This document shows positions 1 to 6,668 of a stretch of DNA of 37,059 nucleotides, piece by piece. A model generated the notes under the pieces. It worked only from the letters and a program-made list of their open reading frames with translations, searched no databases and had not been told where the DNA came from. Numbering within the stretch: the stretch's first letter is position 1; each line of letters opens with the position of its first letter. Made by a program: the position numbers and the translations under genes. Source of the DNA: Sulfurimonas sp. (GTDB lineage Bacteria > Campylobacterota > Campylobacteria > Campylobacterales > Sulfurimonadaceae); NCBI GenBank assembly GCA_027019335.1, contig JALUWV010000089.1, forward strand, positions 1 to 37,059, written 5' to 3'.

Positions 1-193
1 AAATATGTCTGTTATTTTTTTTGATAAAACTGCATTTTCTTGTTTGTTTGTTTGTTTGGATTTGTATCCACTTGTTGAAGGCATAAATTTGTAAGGTGTC
101 ATCAAGAACAATCACACCATTGTTGATTAAATCAACAATGCTATTGTCTAAAAGAGTTGGTCTAAAATCTGATTGAGTTTGCGTTTGAGCCAT
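1..193 (-). CDS. PAS-domain signalling protein (probable diguanylate cyclase), 5' end only, apparently frameshifted
   Basis: A minus-strand reading frame opens with ATG at 193, inside the 3' end of the CheC-like gene, and leaves the window at base 1. An AAAGGTGA ribosome-binding site lies about 10 bases upstream. The first about 45 residues include SIVDLINNGVIVLDDTLQIY and FNKWIQIQTNK, which resemble the start of the PAS domain found at the N-terminus of many Campylobacterota GGDEF proteins. After the CAAA repeat at 43-58 the open frame reads TRKCSFIKKNNRHI, which looks unnatural. The frame reached by removing one four-base unit reads QENAVLSKKITDIF, the expected continuation of such a PAS domain. 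No stop falls inside the window in either frame. The GGDEF assignment is inferred from context because that domain would lie outside. Confidence 0.6.
   Translation of the reverse strand, partial: MAQTQTQSDFRPTLLDNSIVDLINNGVIVLDDTLQIYAFNKWIQIQTNKQTRKCSFIKKNNRHI
43..58. repeat. Tetranucleotide repeat (TTTG)4, CAAA on the coding strand
   Basis: Four perfect TTTG units, with a partial unit (TTG) at 40-42, lie inside the coding part of the left-edge PAS gene. The unit is not a multiple of three, so gain or loss of one copy changes the frame. An eight-base T run (15-22, A8 on the coding strand) lies just downstream in the gene and is a second slippage-prone site. Confidence 0.85.
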
Positions 194-741
194 TGGATAG
201 ATTCACCTTTGGTAAGTATAAAAATTTCACCATTTATCTTTTGATCTTCAAAAATCAGCTGCGTATCTATAACAATAACTTGTGAGTAATTTTTAAAAGT
301 CTCTACATCACTAATTTCTGCTAAAGGAACATGAGAAATACTTGGGAGAGAAAAACTTACTTGTGTTTGCATCTCTTGTGCTAATCGTGTTGTAAGTGTA
401 GATGTAAGGATGTTCGTAAGTTCGAGAATGGCATCATCTAAGTCTTCATCAGATTCTATCTCTAAATGTTTTGCGAGATTTTTTGCACTTGTTGCATCTA
501 TAAAAAAAGCACTCTCTCCACTAAACTCTCCTGAAAAAGCTTGTGTTGAGAAAAAGTAACTTTGACTCTTTAAATGTTTAAATTGTTCTAAAAGCTCATT
601 GACAGGAATAACTGCTATATTTGGGATGCTTAAAGTAGCAAAGGCATCGAGCATTTCAGCGACAACTGCGGTTGCATTTCCATAAGCAATATTCATCAAC
701 TCTTGCAGGACATCTTTTTCATCTTCTGTGAGATTATACAT
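148..741 (-). CDS. CheC/CheX-family CheY-P phosphatase
   Basis: A 197-residue protein with two copies of the CheC-type phosphatase signature D-x3-E-x2-N-x22-P: D10/E14/N17/P40 and D103/E107/N110/P133. Two intact sites are typical of CheC rather than the single-site CheX. In the known family these residues insert into the receiver active site and speed hydrolysis of phospho-aspartate. The gene overlaps the upstream CheY-like gene by 8 bases and contains the start of the downstream PAS gene, so the three are probably translated as a coupled unit. The obvious substrate is the neighbouring receiver, which is an inference from position. No CheD is seen nearby. Confidence 0.85.
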   Translation of the reverse strand: MYNLTEDEKDVLQELMNIAYGNATAVVAEMLDAFATLSIPNIAVIPVNELLEQFKHLKSQSYFFSTQAFSGEFSGESAFFIDATSAKNLAKHLEIESDEDLDDAILELTNILTSTLTTRLAQEMQTQVSFSLPSISHVPLAEISDVETFKNYSQVIVIDTQLIFEDQKINGEIFILTKGESIQWLKRKLNQILDQLF

Positions 742-1096
742 TATTGATAAGTTCCAACAGTTCTTTCATCTTCTCTACATTGATGGGTTTTTGCATATGT
801 AGCTGCGCTCCAAGTGCGATAACTCTTTCCCTTGCTTTTTCTTGTATATCAGCAGAAACAACAATGACTTTTGCATTTTTATTGTGTTCTAAAAGTTTGG
901 GAAGGGCTTCATAGCCATCCATCACTGGCATGGTTAAATCTAAAAAGACGATGTCAACATTCTCTTTTTTCATCGTTTCAACAGCGACTAAACCATTTTC
1001 CGCTTGAAAAATTTCAGCTTCACCAACAGTGACTTTGAGTGATTTTATGAGGCTTAATCGTGCGAGTTTAGAATCATCGGTTACAAGATACTTCAT
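734..1096 (-). CDS. CheY-like single-domain response regulator
   Basis: A 120-residue stand-alone receiver domain. The acidic pair is D7/D8, the phospho-acceptor is D53 in FLDLTMPVMDG, the switch residue is S81 and the conserved lysine is K103. There is no output domain, so it probably signals by protein contact, as CheY does at the flagellar switch, or acts on the coupled PAS protein. The start is well supported by AAGGAAG six bases before the ATG. It is first in a three-gene overlapping unit. Whether it is the main chemotaxis CheY or a dedicated partner of the CheC-like protein cannot be told from sequence alone. Confidence 0.9.
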   Translation of the reverse strand: MKYLVTDDSKLARLSLIKSLKVTVGEAEIFQAENGLVAVETMKKENVDIVFLDLTMPVMDGYEALPKLLEHNKNAKVIVVSADIQEKARERVIALGAQLHMQKPINVEKMKELLELINNV

Positions 1097-1120
1097 GAAA
1101 AACTTCCTTGAGGGTATTTT

Positions 1121-1158
1121 CTATTTGTATTATAATTATACTCTATAATAGCAAATAG
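1121..1158. repeat. AT-rich inverted repeat over the receiver-gene promoter
   Basis: CTATTTG (1121-1127) plus TATTAT pairs with ATAATA plus CAAATAG (1152-1158), giving a 13-bp stem with a one-base bulge and an 11-base loop. It encloses the -10 boxes. Neither strand has a following T run, so it is a poor intrinsic terminator for nrdA; an operator or chance AT-rich symmetry are the alternatives. Confidence 0.4.
1129..1140 (-). promoter_or_regulatory. Tandem -10 boxes for the CheY/CheC/PAS unit
   Basis: On the minus strand two adjacent perfect TATAAT hexamers lie about 32-43 bases upstream of the receiver-gene ATG at 1096. No good -35 is visible, as is usual for housekeeping promoters in Campylobacterota. 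Confidence 0.55.
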
Positions 1159-1181
1159 AAAAAATTTATTTTACTAGCTGT

Positions 1182-3551
1182 CTATTGACAACCAACACAC
1201 TCCATACTTCTATCTTCAACATCATTTTTCACCTCTGGTGATTGTGAACGTAGGTAGTAAGTTGATTTGAGTCCGAGTTTCCATGCAAGCATATAAATCT
1301 CATTGAGGTATCGTCCACTTGCTTTATCAAGGGTAATAAAAATGTTGAGTGATTGCCCTTGGTCTATCCATTTTTGACGGATAGCAGCTGCTTTGATAAG
1401 CAGTGTTTGATTTAATTCATAGGCTGGTGTATAGTAAGCATATGTATCAGGAGAGAGTTTTGGCACGACTACAGGGATAAGTCCTGATAAGTTTTCTTCA
1501 AACCATTTACGTTTAAAGACTGGCTCAATCGCTTGTGTTGTTCCCGTAAGAATAGAGATAGAAGAAGTTGGGGCAACTGCCATTAAGTATCCATTTCTCA
1601 TTCCTTGTTTTTTCACTTTTTCACGGAGTGCTTCCCACTCATAAACAGAAGCAAAAAGTCCCCCTCTATCGACAAGGTTTCTTACCTCTGCATTTGCATG
1701 GTCTTGTGGGAAGATTCCACGGCTCCATTTACTACCATCAAATTCAGGATAGGCACCTTTTTCCGTTGCTAAGTCAGAAGAAGCAGCAATCGTGTTATAG
1801 CATACGGCTTCCATCACTTCATCTATCTTATCAAAGTGTTCTTGTGTTCCCCACATGATGCCTTTCTCAGCTAACATCTGTGCTTCACCCATAACTCCTA
1901 GACCGATTGAACGACTTCTCATGTTTGTGCGTTTTACTTTCTCAATCGGGTAGAAGTTCAAGTCTATAACATTGTCCAAACATCGTACAGCAGTTGGCAC
2001 AATGCGTTCTATATCTTCTCTTGAATTAATGCGAGAAAGATTCACAGATGCTAAGTTACAAACAGCTGTTGCTCCATCCACTTTCTCTTTCTCTACGACA
2101 AAGATTGGCATACCACCGAGTGAGTCTAACGCTGTTACTTTTTTGGCAGGTTTTTCTATGCCACTATCTACTTTGACTAACTCCTCTTCTTCATAACTCA
2201 CACTTTCACCATTTTCAAAAATGAACTTTATTTTGTAATGGTTTGGTGCTGTGTTTTGAAAAATCTCTGTACAAAGGTTTGAACTTCGAATGACTCCATA
2301 ATGGTCATTTGGGTTTGCACGGTTTGCATTATCTTTGAAAGTTAAAAATGGAGAACCTGTCTCAAAGTAAGAAGTTAAGATTTTTTTCCATAGGTCTTTG
2401 GCTTTGATTTTTTCTTTGACGATACTCTCATCTTGTTCAAGTTCAACATAACGTTTGTTAAATGCTTCACCATAAAGCGAAGTAAGTTCACGAGTGTCAT
2501 AGGGGTCAAAAAGAGTCCAAATGGCATCCTCTTGTACTCTTTGCATAAAGATGTCATTGAGCCAAAGTGATGGGAAAAGGTCATGCGCACGACGACGCTC
2601 TTCACCAGAGTTCTTTTTCAAGTCTAAGAAATCATTGATATCTATATGCCATGGTTCCATGTAAACAGCGATGGCACCTTTACGTGTTCCGAGTTGGTCA
2701 ACCGCAATGGCAATATCATTTGTGATTTTAAGAAAAGGAACACTTCCGCCTGCTGCATTTTTGTGTCCATCGATAGAAGAACCCATAGAACGAATCCCCG
2801 TCCAATCCCAACCAATTCCGCCACCAAATTTAGAGAGCATTGCCATCTCTTGATAGGCATCAAAAATACCTTCGATGTTATCAGGAGTTGAACCAATATA
2901 ACATGAGCTGAGTTGGTGTCTTGTTGTTCTTGCATTTGAGAGTGTTGGTGTAGCTAACATTACTTCAAATGTTGAAATCATGTTATAAAATTTAATCGCC
3001 CACTCTTGACGGTTTTCCTCGCGCTGTGCTAAGAACATAGCAATAGCCATAAACATATGTTGTGGAAGTTCTATAGGTTTGGCGTTATTGTCTTTGATAA
3101 GATAGCGGTCATAAAGTGTTTTAATCCCAAGATAATTAAACTGTAAATCTCTTTCTAAAACAAGATGTTTTTCTAATGCTTCAAGGTCATACATCTCTTT
3201 TAAACCGAGTAAAATACGACCTGATTTTTCTCCTTTTTCAAAATACTTTTCTAAAGAACAGTATCCTGTAAATCCATTGACTTCATGGTAGAGATTAAAA
3301 AGAAAAAGGCGAGAAGCAACAAAAGTCCAGTTTGGTGCATCGATGTCTATTTTATCTACGGCAGTTTTTATAAGTGTCTCTTGAATCTCTTTTGAAGTAA
3401 TTCCATCGCGAAAATGAAGATGGGCATCTACTTCAAGTTCACTTTGTGATACATTACTCAAACCTTTGACAGCTGCTGAAGTGTACTTTTGTATCTTAGA
3501 TATATCGAGTGTTTCTGTTCTTCCATTACGTTTTATAACTGTTATCATCAT
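1182..3551 (-). CDS. nrdA: Class I ribonucleoside-diphosphate reductase, alpha (large) subunit
   Basis: A 789-residue protein that reduces ribonucleoside diphosphates to deoxyribonucleotides with a small radical-bearing subunit (NrdB, not in this window). Visible features are an N-terminal ATP-cone (VIKRNGRTETLDISKIQKYT), the motif SSCYIGSTPDNIEGIFDAYQ with the redox cysteine, the active-site segment SSNLCTEIFQ, VCNLASVNLS, and the C-terminal shuttle pair CVGC followed by Q. Length matches family members. Two consecutive ATGs begin the frame; AGGAGG lies four bases before the first and seven before the second (3548), so the second may be preferred. It follows purB by 18 bases and is probably cotranscribed with it. 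Confidence 0.97.
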   Translation of the reverse strand: MMITVIKRNGRTETLDISKIQKYTSAAVKGLSNVSQSELEVDAHLHFRDGITSKEIQETLIKTAVDKIDIDAPNWTFVASRLFLFNLYHEVNGFTGYCSLEKYFEKGEKSGRILLGLKEMYDLEALEKHLVLERDLQFNYLGIKTLYDRYLIKDNNAKPIELPQHMFMAIAMFLAQREENRQEWAIKFYNMISTFEVMLATPTLSNARTTRHQLSSCYIGSTPDNIEGIFDAYQEMAMLSKFGGGIGWDWTGIRSMGSSIDGHKNAAGGSVPFLKITNDIAIAVDQLGTRKGAIAVYMEPWHIDINDFLDLKKNSGEERRRAHDLFPSLWLNDIFMQRVQEDAIWTLFDPYDTRELTSLYGEAFNKRYVELEQDESIVKEKIKAKDLWKKILTSYFETGSPFLTFKDNANRANPNDHYGVIRSSNLCTEIFQNTAPNHYKIKFIFENGESVSYEEEELVKVDSGIEKPAKKVTALDSLGGMPIFVVEKEKVDGATAVCNLASVNLSRINSREDIERIVPTAVRCLDNVIDLNFYPIEKVKRTNMRSRSIGLGVMGEAQMLAEKGIMWGTQEHFDKIDEVMEAVCYNTIAASSDLATEKGAYPEFDGSKWSRGIFPQDHANAEVRNLVDRGGLFASVYEWEALREKVKKQGMRNGYLMAVAPTSSISILTGTTQAIEPVFKRKWFEENLSGLIPVVVPKLSPDTYAYYTPAYELNQTLLIKAAAIRQKWIDQGQSLNIFITLDKASGRYLNEIYMLAWKLGLKSTYYLRSQSPEVKNDVEDRSMECVGCQ

Positions 3552-3569
3552 GACTCCTCCTTTCTATAC

Positions 3570-4898
3570 TTATTGAAAAACTCTAGCAAAAATGTTATCT
3601 ACATTTTTTGTGTAGTAGTCATAGTTAAAACACTCACGAATTTGTTCTTCACTCAGTTTACTTCGGAGTTCTTCATCTGCTAACAAGTGATTGAGGTAAA
3701 GTGACTCTCCTTGCTCGTTTGTTGTTGGACGACCATTTTGAATCTCTTCCCAAACTTTCATAGCATTGCGTTGTACAATTCTATAAGCATCTTCACGACT
3801 TACACCTTGAAGTGGTAACTCAAGTAAAACACGTTGTGAGAAAACAAGTCCACCTGTGAGGTTTAAGTTTTTCATCATGTTTTCAGGATAGACAGTGAGG
3901 TTCGCGATAACATTGTTCATACGGTGTAACATAAAGTCAGTTGTTATAAAACTATCTGGTAACCAAAATCTTTCAGTCGATGAGTGACTAATGTCACGTT
4001 CATGCCAAAGGGCTACATTCTCCATAGCAGGGATTGCATAAGAACGAATCATACGTGCTAAACCTGTAATGTTTTCTGTAAGGATAGGGTTGCGTTTGTG
4101 AGGCATAGCTGAACTTCCCTTCTGTCCTTTTGCAAAATACTCTTCACACTCATACACTTCAGTTCGTTGCCAGTGCCTTACTTGAACAGCAAATTTTTCT
4201 ATGCTTGAAGCCATTAGTGCCATAGCAGTTGCAAGACGTGCATAACGGTCACGTTGAATAACTTGGTTAGAAGCAGGAGCAGATTTGAGTCCTAACTCTT
4301 CACAAGTATACTCTTCAAGTTCTAAAGGAGCATGCGCAAAGTTCCCCATAGCACCACTTACTTGACCAACTGCAATGACATCCATTGTTTGTTCTAAGTT
4401 CTCTAAGTGGCGTTTCATCTCATCATACCAAACTGCAAGTACAAGACCAAAAGTGATAGGTTCGCCATGAATACCATGTGAACGACCAACCATCAAAGTC
4501 ATTTTATGTTCCTGCGCACGTTTTTTGATAGACTCCATAATCATTTTTACGTCTTCTATAATAAGTTCTAAAGAGTCTTTCATCTGAACGGCTACGGCAG
4601 TGTCAATCGTATCTGAAGAAGTCATTCCGTAGTGGAACCATCGACTCTCATCGCCGAGTGTTTCAGAGACAGAAGTTGTAAATGCTATGAGGTCGTGACG
4701 AGTTACTGCTTCTATCTCATCGATACGTTTTATGTCAAAACCTGCATTTTCTACTATCTTGTCTGCATCTTCTTGAGGAATTTTCCCGAGTTTAGCCCAT
4801 GCTTTTACTACTGCTTTTTCTACATCTAACCATGCTTGGTATTTTGCTTGGTAAGTCCATTTGTTTGCCATTTCTGGACGAGAATATCTGTCTATCAT
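3570..4898 (-). CDS. purB: Adenylosuccinate lyase
   Basis: A 442-residue enzyme of the fumarase/aspartase superfamily that acts twice in purine synthesis, cleaving SAICAR to AICAR and adenylosuccinate to AMP. The flexible-loop signature GSSAMPHKRNP is at residues 261-271, the catalytic histidine region RSHGIHGEP is near 139-147 (H141), and TSSDTIDTA is at 93-101. It is first in an apparent purB-nrdA operon, pairing purine nucleotide supply with deoxyribonucleotide formation. An AAAGG about 11 bases upstream supports the ATG at 4898. Confidence 0.97.
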   Translation of the reverse strand: MIDRYSRPEMANKWTYQAKYQAWLDVEKAVVKAWAKLGKIPQEDADKIVENAGFDIKRIDEIEAVTRHDLIAFTTSVSETLGDESRWFHYGMTSSDTIDTAVAVQMKDSLELIIEDVKMIMESIKKRAQEHKMTLMVGRSHGIHGEPITFGLVLAVWYDEMKRHLENLEQTMDVIAVGQVSGAMGNFAHAPLELEEYTCEELGLKSAPASNQVIQRDRYARLATAMALMASSIEKFAVQVRHWQRTEVYECEEYFAKGQKGSSAMPHKRNPILTENITGLARMIRSYAIPAMENVALWHERDISHSSTERFWLPDSFITTDFMLHRMNNVIANLTVYPENMMKNLNLTGGLVFSQRVLLELPLQGVSREDAYRIVQRNAMKVWEEIQNGRPTTNEQGESLYLNHLLADEELRSKLSEEQIRECFNYDYYTKNVDNIFARVFQ

Positions 4899-4995
4899 TT
4901 ATCTATGCCTTTATGATTATTATCTTCTGTTTTATGCTAAAATTCGCATACTTAAAGTAAATTATTTTACAGAAATTTTCGTAAGAAAGTGATTA

Positions 4996-5003
4996 AAAAG
5001 GAG
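4996..5003 (+). promoter_or_regulatory. Ribosome-binding site fixing a TTG start
   Basis: AAAAGGAG lies seven bases before the TTG at 5011. An ATG at 5004 directly follows the site but is out of frame with the long reading frame, so TTG is the best start for the pseudouridine synthase gene. Confidence 0.65.
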
Positions 5004-5010
5004 ATGAATT

Positions 5011-5925
5011 TTGCCATTTGTAAAAAAGAAAATGTTTGTAAAAGAAAAACAAAAAGCCTTTTTGTACTTGATGCATGAACATGGATACACACAAAGAGAA
5101 GCACAAAGATTTATTTCAAAAGGAAGAGTCTTAGTGGGTGGAGAGAAGATGCTCAAAACGGCTGGAGAGATTGAGGGAGAGATTGAGTTTATCTATTTTG
5201 AACCAATTACGAAAGGTTTAGAACCCACCTTTGTTGAAGAGGAGTTTGTTGTTTTTGATAAGCCGAGTGGTGTTCTCATTCACCCACAAACAAAAGCAAC
5301 CCCCTACTCTCTTATAGATGAACTCAAGTTCCAATTTGGACGAGATGCGAATATTGCTCATCGTATAGATATGGAAACTAGTGGTCTTGTTTTGTGTGCG
5401 AGAAACAAAAAGAGTGAAAGAGATATAAAGATGATGTTTCAAGAGCGAGATATGCAGAAAAAATATCTTGCCATGGTGCATGGAGAGTTTAAAGAAGCAC
5501 AAGTTGTCGAAGCACCTCTTTTACGTAAACAAGATGAGAGTGCAGTTGTAAGAATGATTGTAAGTGTGCATGAGAGTGGTAAGGCTTCTAAAACGAGTTT
5601 TACCCCTTTAGAGTATTTTCCTGACTTAGATATGACTCTTGTTGAGTGTTCACCGCATACTGGAAGGCAACACCAAATCAGAGTCCATTTGTTTCACGTG
5701 AAACATCCCATAGTAGGTGACCCAATATATGGACAGAGTAAAGAAGATTTTATTCGCTATCTTGATAGAGAATTAACACCTGCAATGCGAATTGAAAAAA
5801 GTGGGGCAAGAAGACTTCTCCTCCATGCAAATGAATTAGCCTTTGACTTATATGGAAAAACTTATAGTGTGAAAAGTAAGAGTGACTTTCTAAAAACATG
5901 TTTTCAATCTTTGGAATGTGAATAA
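5011..5925 (+). CDS. RluA-family RNA pseudouridine synthase
   Basis: A 304-residue protein that isomerises uridine to pseudouridine in rRNA or tRNA. An S4-like segment (about residues 18-65) precedes the catalytic domain. The RluA signature is HRIDMETSGL with the catalytic aspartate D120, and later motifs are GRQHQIRVHL and HPIVGDPIYG. The exact target site cannot be assigned from sequence. The start is a TTG supported by AAAAGGAG. A perfect 16-bp parS palindrome is embedded in codons 227-232. The gene stands alone on its strand, divergent from purB. Confidence 0.9.
   Translation: MPFVKKKMFVKEKQKAFLYLMHEHGYTQREAQRFISKGRVLVGGEKMLKTAGEIEGEIEFIYFEPITKGLEPTFVEEEFVVFDKPSGVLIHPQTKATPYSLIDELKFQFGRDANIAHRIDMETSGLVLCARNKKSERDIKMMFQERDMQKKYLAMVHGEFKEAQVVEAPLLRKQDESAVVRMIVSVHESGKASKTSFTPLEYFPDLDMTLVECSPHTGRQHQIRVHLFHVKHPIVGDPIYGQSKEDFIRYLDRELTPAMRIEKSGARRLLLHANELAFDLYGKTYSVKSKSDFLKTCFQSLECE
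5690..5705. promoter_or_regulatory. parS centromere site (ParB binding), exact match
   Basis: TGTTTCACGTGAAACA is identical to the bacterial chromosomal parS consensus and is a perfect 16-bp palindrome. It lies within the pseudouridine synthase gene and encodes part of LFHVKH, just before the conserved HPIVGD motif. ParB/Spo0J binds such sites as a dimer and spreads to organise and segregate the origin region. parS sites normally cluster near oriC. Confidence 0.9.
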
Positions 5926-6083
5926 GATTGTACTAAATGTCATTAAAGTGAATAGAATGTGCATAGTTTTTTGATATTTCTCTTCAAACTCCTTGAAATA
6001 GGGATATATAAGCTGTGAACAATATATTTTAAGTTTTAGTTTATATAAAATAAATCTTAAATAAAAGAGAAATTTTAAGATTT
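5926..6083 (+). promoter_or_regulatory. AT-rich leader region with possible promoter and hairpin
   Basis: Non-coding stretch after the pseudouridine synthase gene. Candidate -10 boxes are TATAAG (6007-6012) and TATAAA (6044-6049). A 10-bp stem, AAATCTTAAA (6052-6061) with TTTAAGATTT (6074-6083), ends directly at the ATG of a small ORF; its loop contains AAAGAGAAA, the only purine-rich stretch resembling a ribosome-binding site. No larger gene is visible. Confidence 0.4.
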
Positions 6084-6221
6084 ATGAGTGAAAGTTTTTC
6101 ACATTATTCACAATTTGGAACAATATGTGAAAAAGATAGCTTTGAGAGATTTTTAACTGAGGTTGTTAGGAGTTTGAAAGAAGCTTTTTATAAGAATGCT
6201 AGGGTATTATTACATTTATAA
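6084..6221 (+). CDS. Possible 45-residue small protein, function unknown
   Basis: An ATG-to-TAA frame of 46 codons lies between a hairpin that abuts its start and an intrinsic terminator that begins at its stop. The predicted peptide starts MSESFSHYSQFGTICEKDS, continues as SFERFLTEVVRSLKEAFYK, and ends NARVLLHL. Composition is protein-like and the middle could form an amphipathic helix. There is no transmembrane segment or recognisable domain. Against it: the ribosome-binding site is weak and sits 14 bases away, and the same DNA contains a 10-bp inverted repeat (6095-6104 with 6125-6134). It could instead be a non-coding RNA of roughly 200-230 bases ending at the terminator. Confidence 0.4.
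   Translation: MSESFSHYSQFGTICEKDSFERFLTEVVRSLKEAFYKNARVLLHL
6095..6134. repeat. 10-bp inverted repeat TTTTTCACAT / ATGTGAAAAA
   Basis: Perfect arms at 6095-6104 and 6125-6134 with a 20-base spacer, inside the possible small ORF. The spacer overlaps a single DnaA-box-like TTATTCACA at 6104-6112. It could be an RNA stem or a protein-binding site. Confidence 0.5.
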
Positions 6222-6249
6222 ACGACCTCCCTGGTGTGTTGGTCGTTTT
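6220..6249 (+). terminator. Intrinsic terminator
   Basis: AAACGACC (6220-6227) pairs with GGTCGTTT (6241-6248) around a 13-base loop, and a short T run ends the element. It closes the small ORF/RNA region on the plus strand. The stem could also stop minus-strand transcription from the 78-residue gene that ends at 6271. Confidence 0.7.
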
Positions 6250-6270
6250 GTAAATGTTACTCATAAAGTT

Positions 6271-6507
6271 TTAAACTCTATTGTATCTTTTGATAATCTT
6301 TTTTACACGTGCTCGTAAGTTTCTCAGAGCATCACTACTCGTTTCACCATCTGCAGTTAAATTTTCAAAATCATTCCCAAGTTGTGCTTTTGCAATCCAA
6401 CCAATTTTGTTATGGTACTTGATACCTACAAAACGTACATCACCAAAGTGACCTTTACAGAGTTTATATATTTCTTTTATTCTATCTTCATCTTGTTTTT
6501 CTGCCAT
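6271..6507 (-). CDS. Conserved-looking small cytoplasmic protein, unknown function
   Basis: A 78-residue basic protein with no signal peptide or membrane segment. The order of elements is a charged helix (RIKEIYKLCKG), strand-like stretches (VRFVGIKYHN, GWIAKAQLG), then GETSSDALRNLRARVKKIIKR. That last pattern of a strand, a G-x-T turn and an EALxNL-like helix recalls HicB-like or dsRBD-like small alpha/beta folds. This is only a shape resemblance and I do not recognise the family. AAGGA six bases before the ATG supports the start. It probably has its own promoter. Confidence 0.75.
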   Translation of the reverse strand: MAEKQDEDRIKEIYKLCKGHFGDVRFVGIKYHNKIGWIAKAQLGNDFENLTADGETSSDALRNLRARVKKIIKRYNRV

Positions 6508-6538
6508 ATTAAATCCTTTATTGAGATATGTTTATTTT

Positions 6539-6544
6539 ATCATA
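6539..6544 (-). promoter_or_regulatory. -10 box of the 78-residue gene
   Basis: TATGAT on the minus strand about 31 bases upstream of the ATG at 6507, within TATGATAAAAT. No clear -35. Confidence 0.4.
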
Positions 6545-6569
6545 TTCTTGATTTCAATTTGATTACAAA

Positions 6570-6668
6570 TTAAAATTTATCGTTTTTAAGAGCATAAAAG
6601 AAACCACCCATTGCCCCAATAAATGACACAGCAATAAAAACTACTTCCCCAATATCTACATAACTCAT
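6570..6668 (-). CDS. 32-residue single-pass membrane peptide, translationally coupled to rlmN
   Basis: The ATG at 6668 overlaps the rlmN stop as ATGA, and GAGGAAG inside the end of rlmN gives a good ribosome-binding site. The peptide has a short polar start (MSYVDIGE), one hydrophobic segment VVFIAVSFIGAMGGFFYAL with small-residue GxxG packing, and a positive tail (KNDK). This is the layout of small bacterial membrane proteins that attach to larger complexes, such as CydX-like or CcoS-like peptides, but no family is recognised. The overlap, ribosome-binding site and composition all argue that it is translated. Confidence 0.7.
   Translation of the reverse strand: MSYVDIGEVVFIAVSFIGAMGGFFYALKNDKF

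Noticed and set aside
6104-6112. DnaA-box-like TTATTCACA, suggesting an origin
   Set aside because: Only a single box is seen, there is no cluster of boxes or adjacent dnaA gene, and it lies inside another inverted repeat. The parS sites suggest the origin is near but not here.
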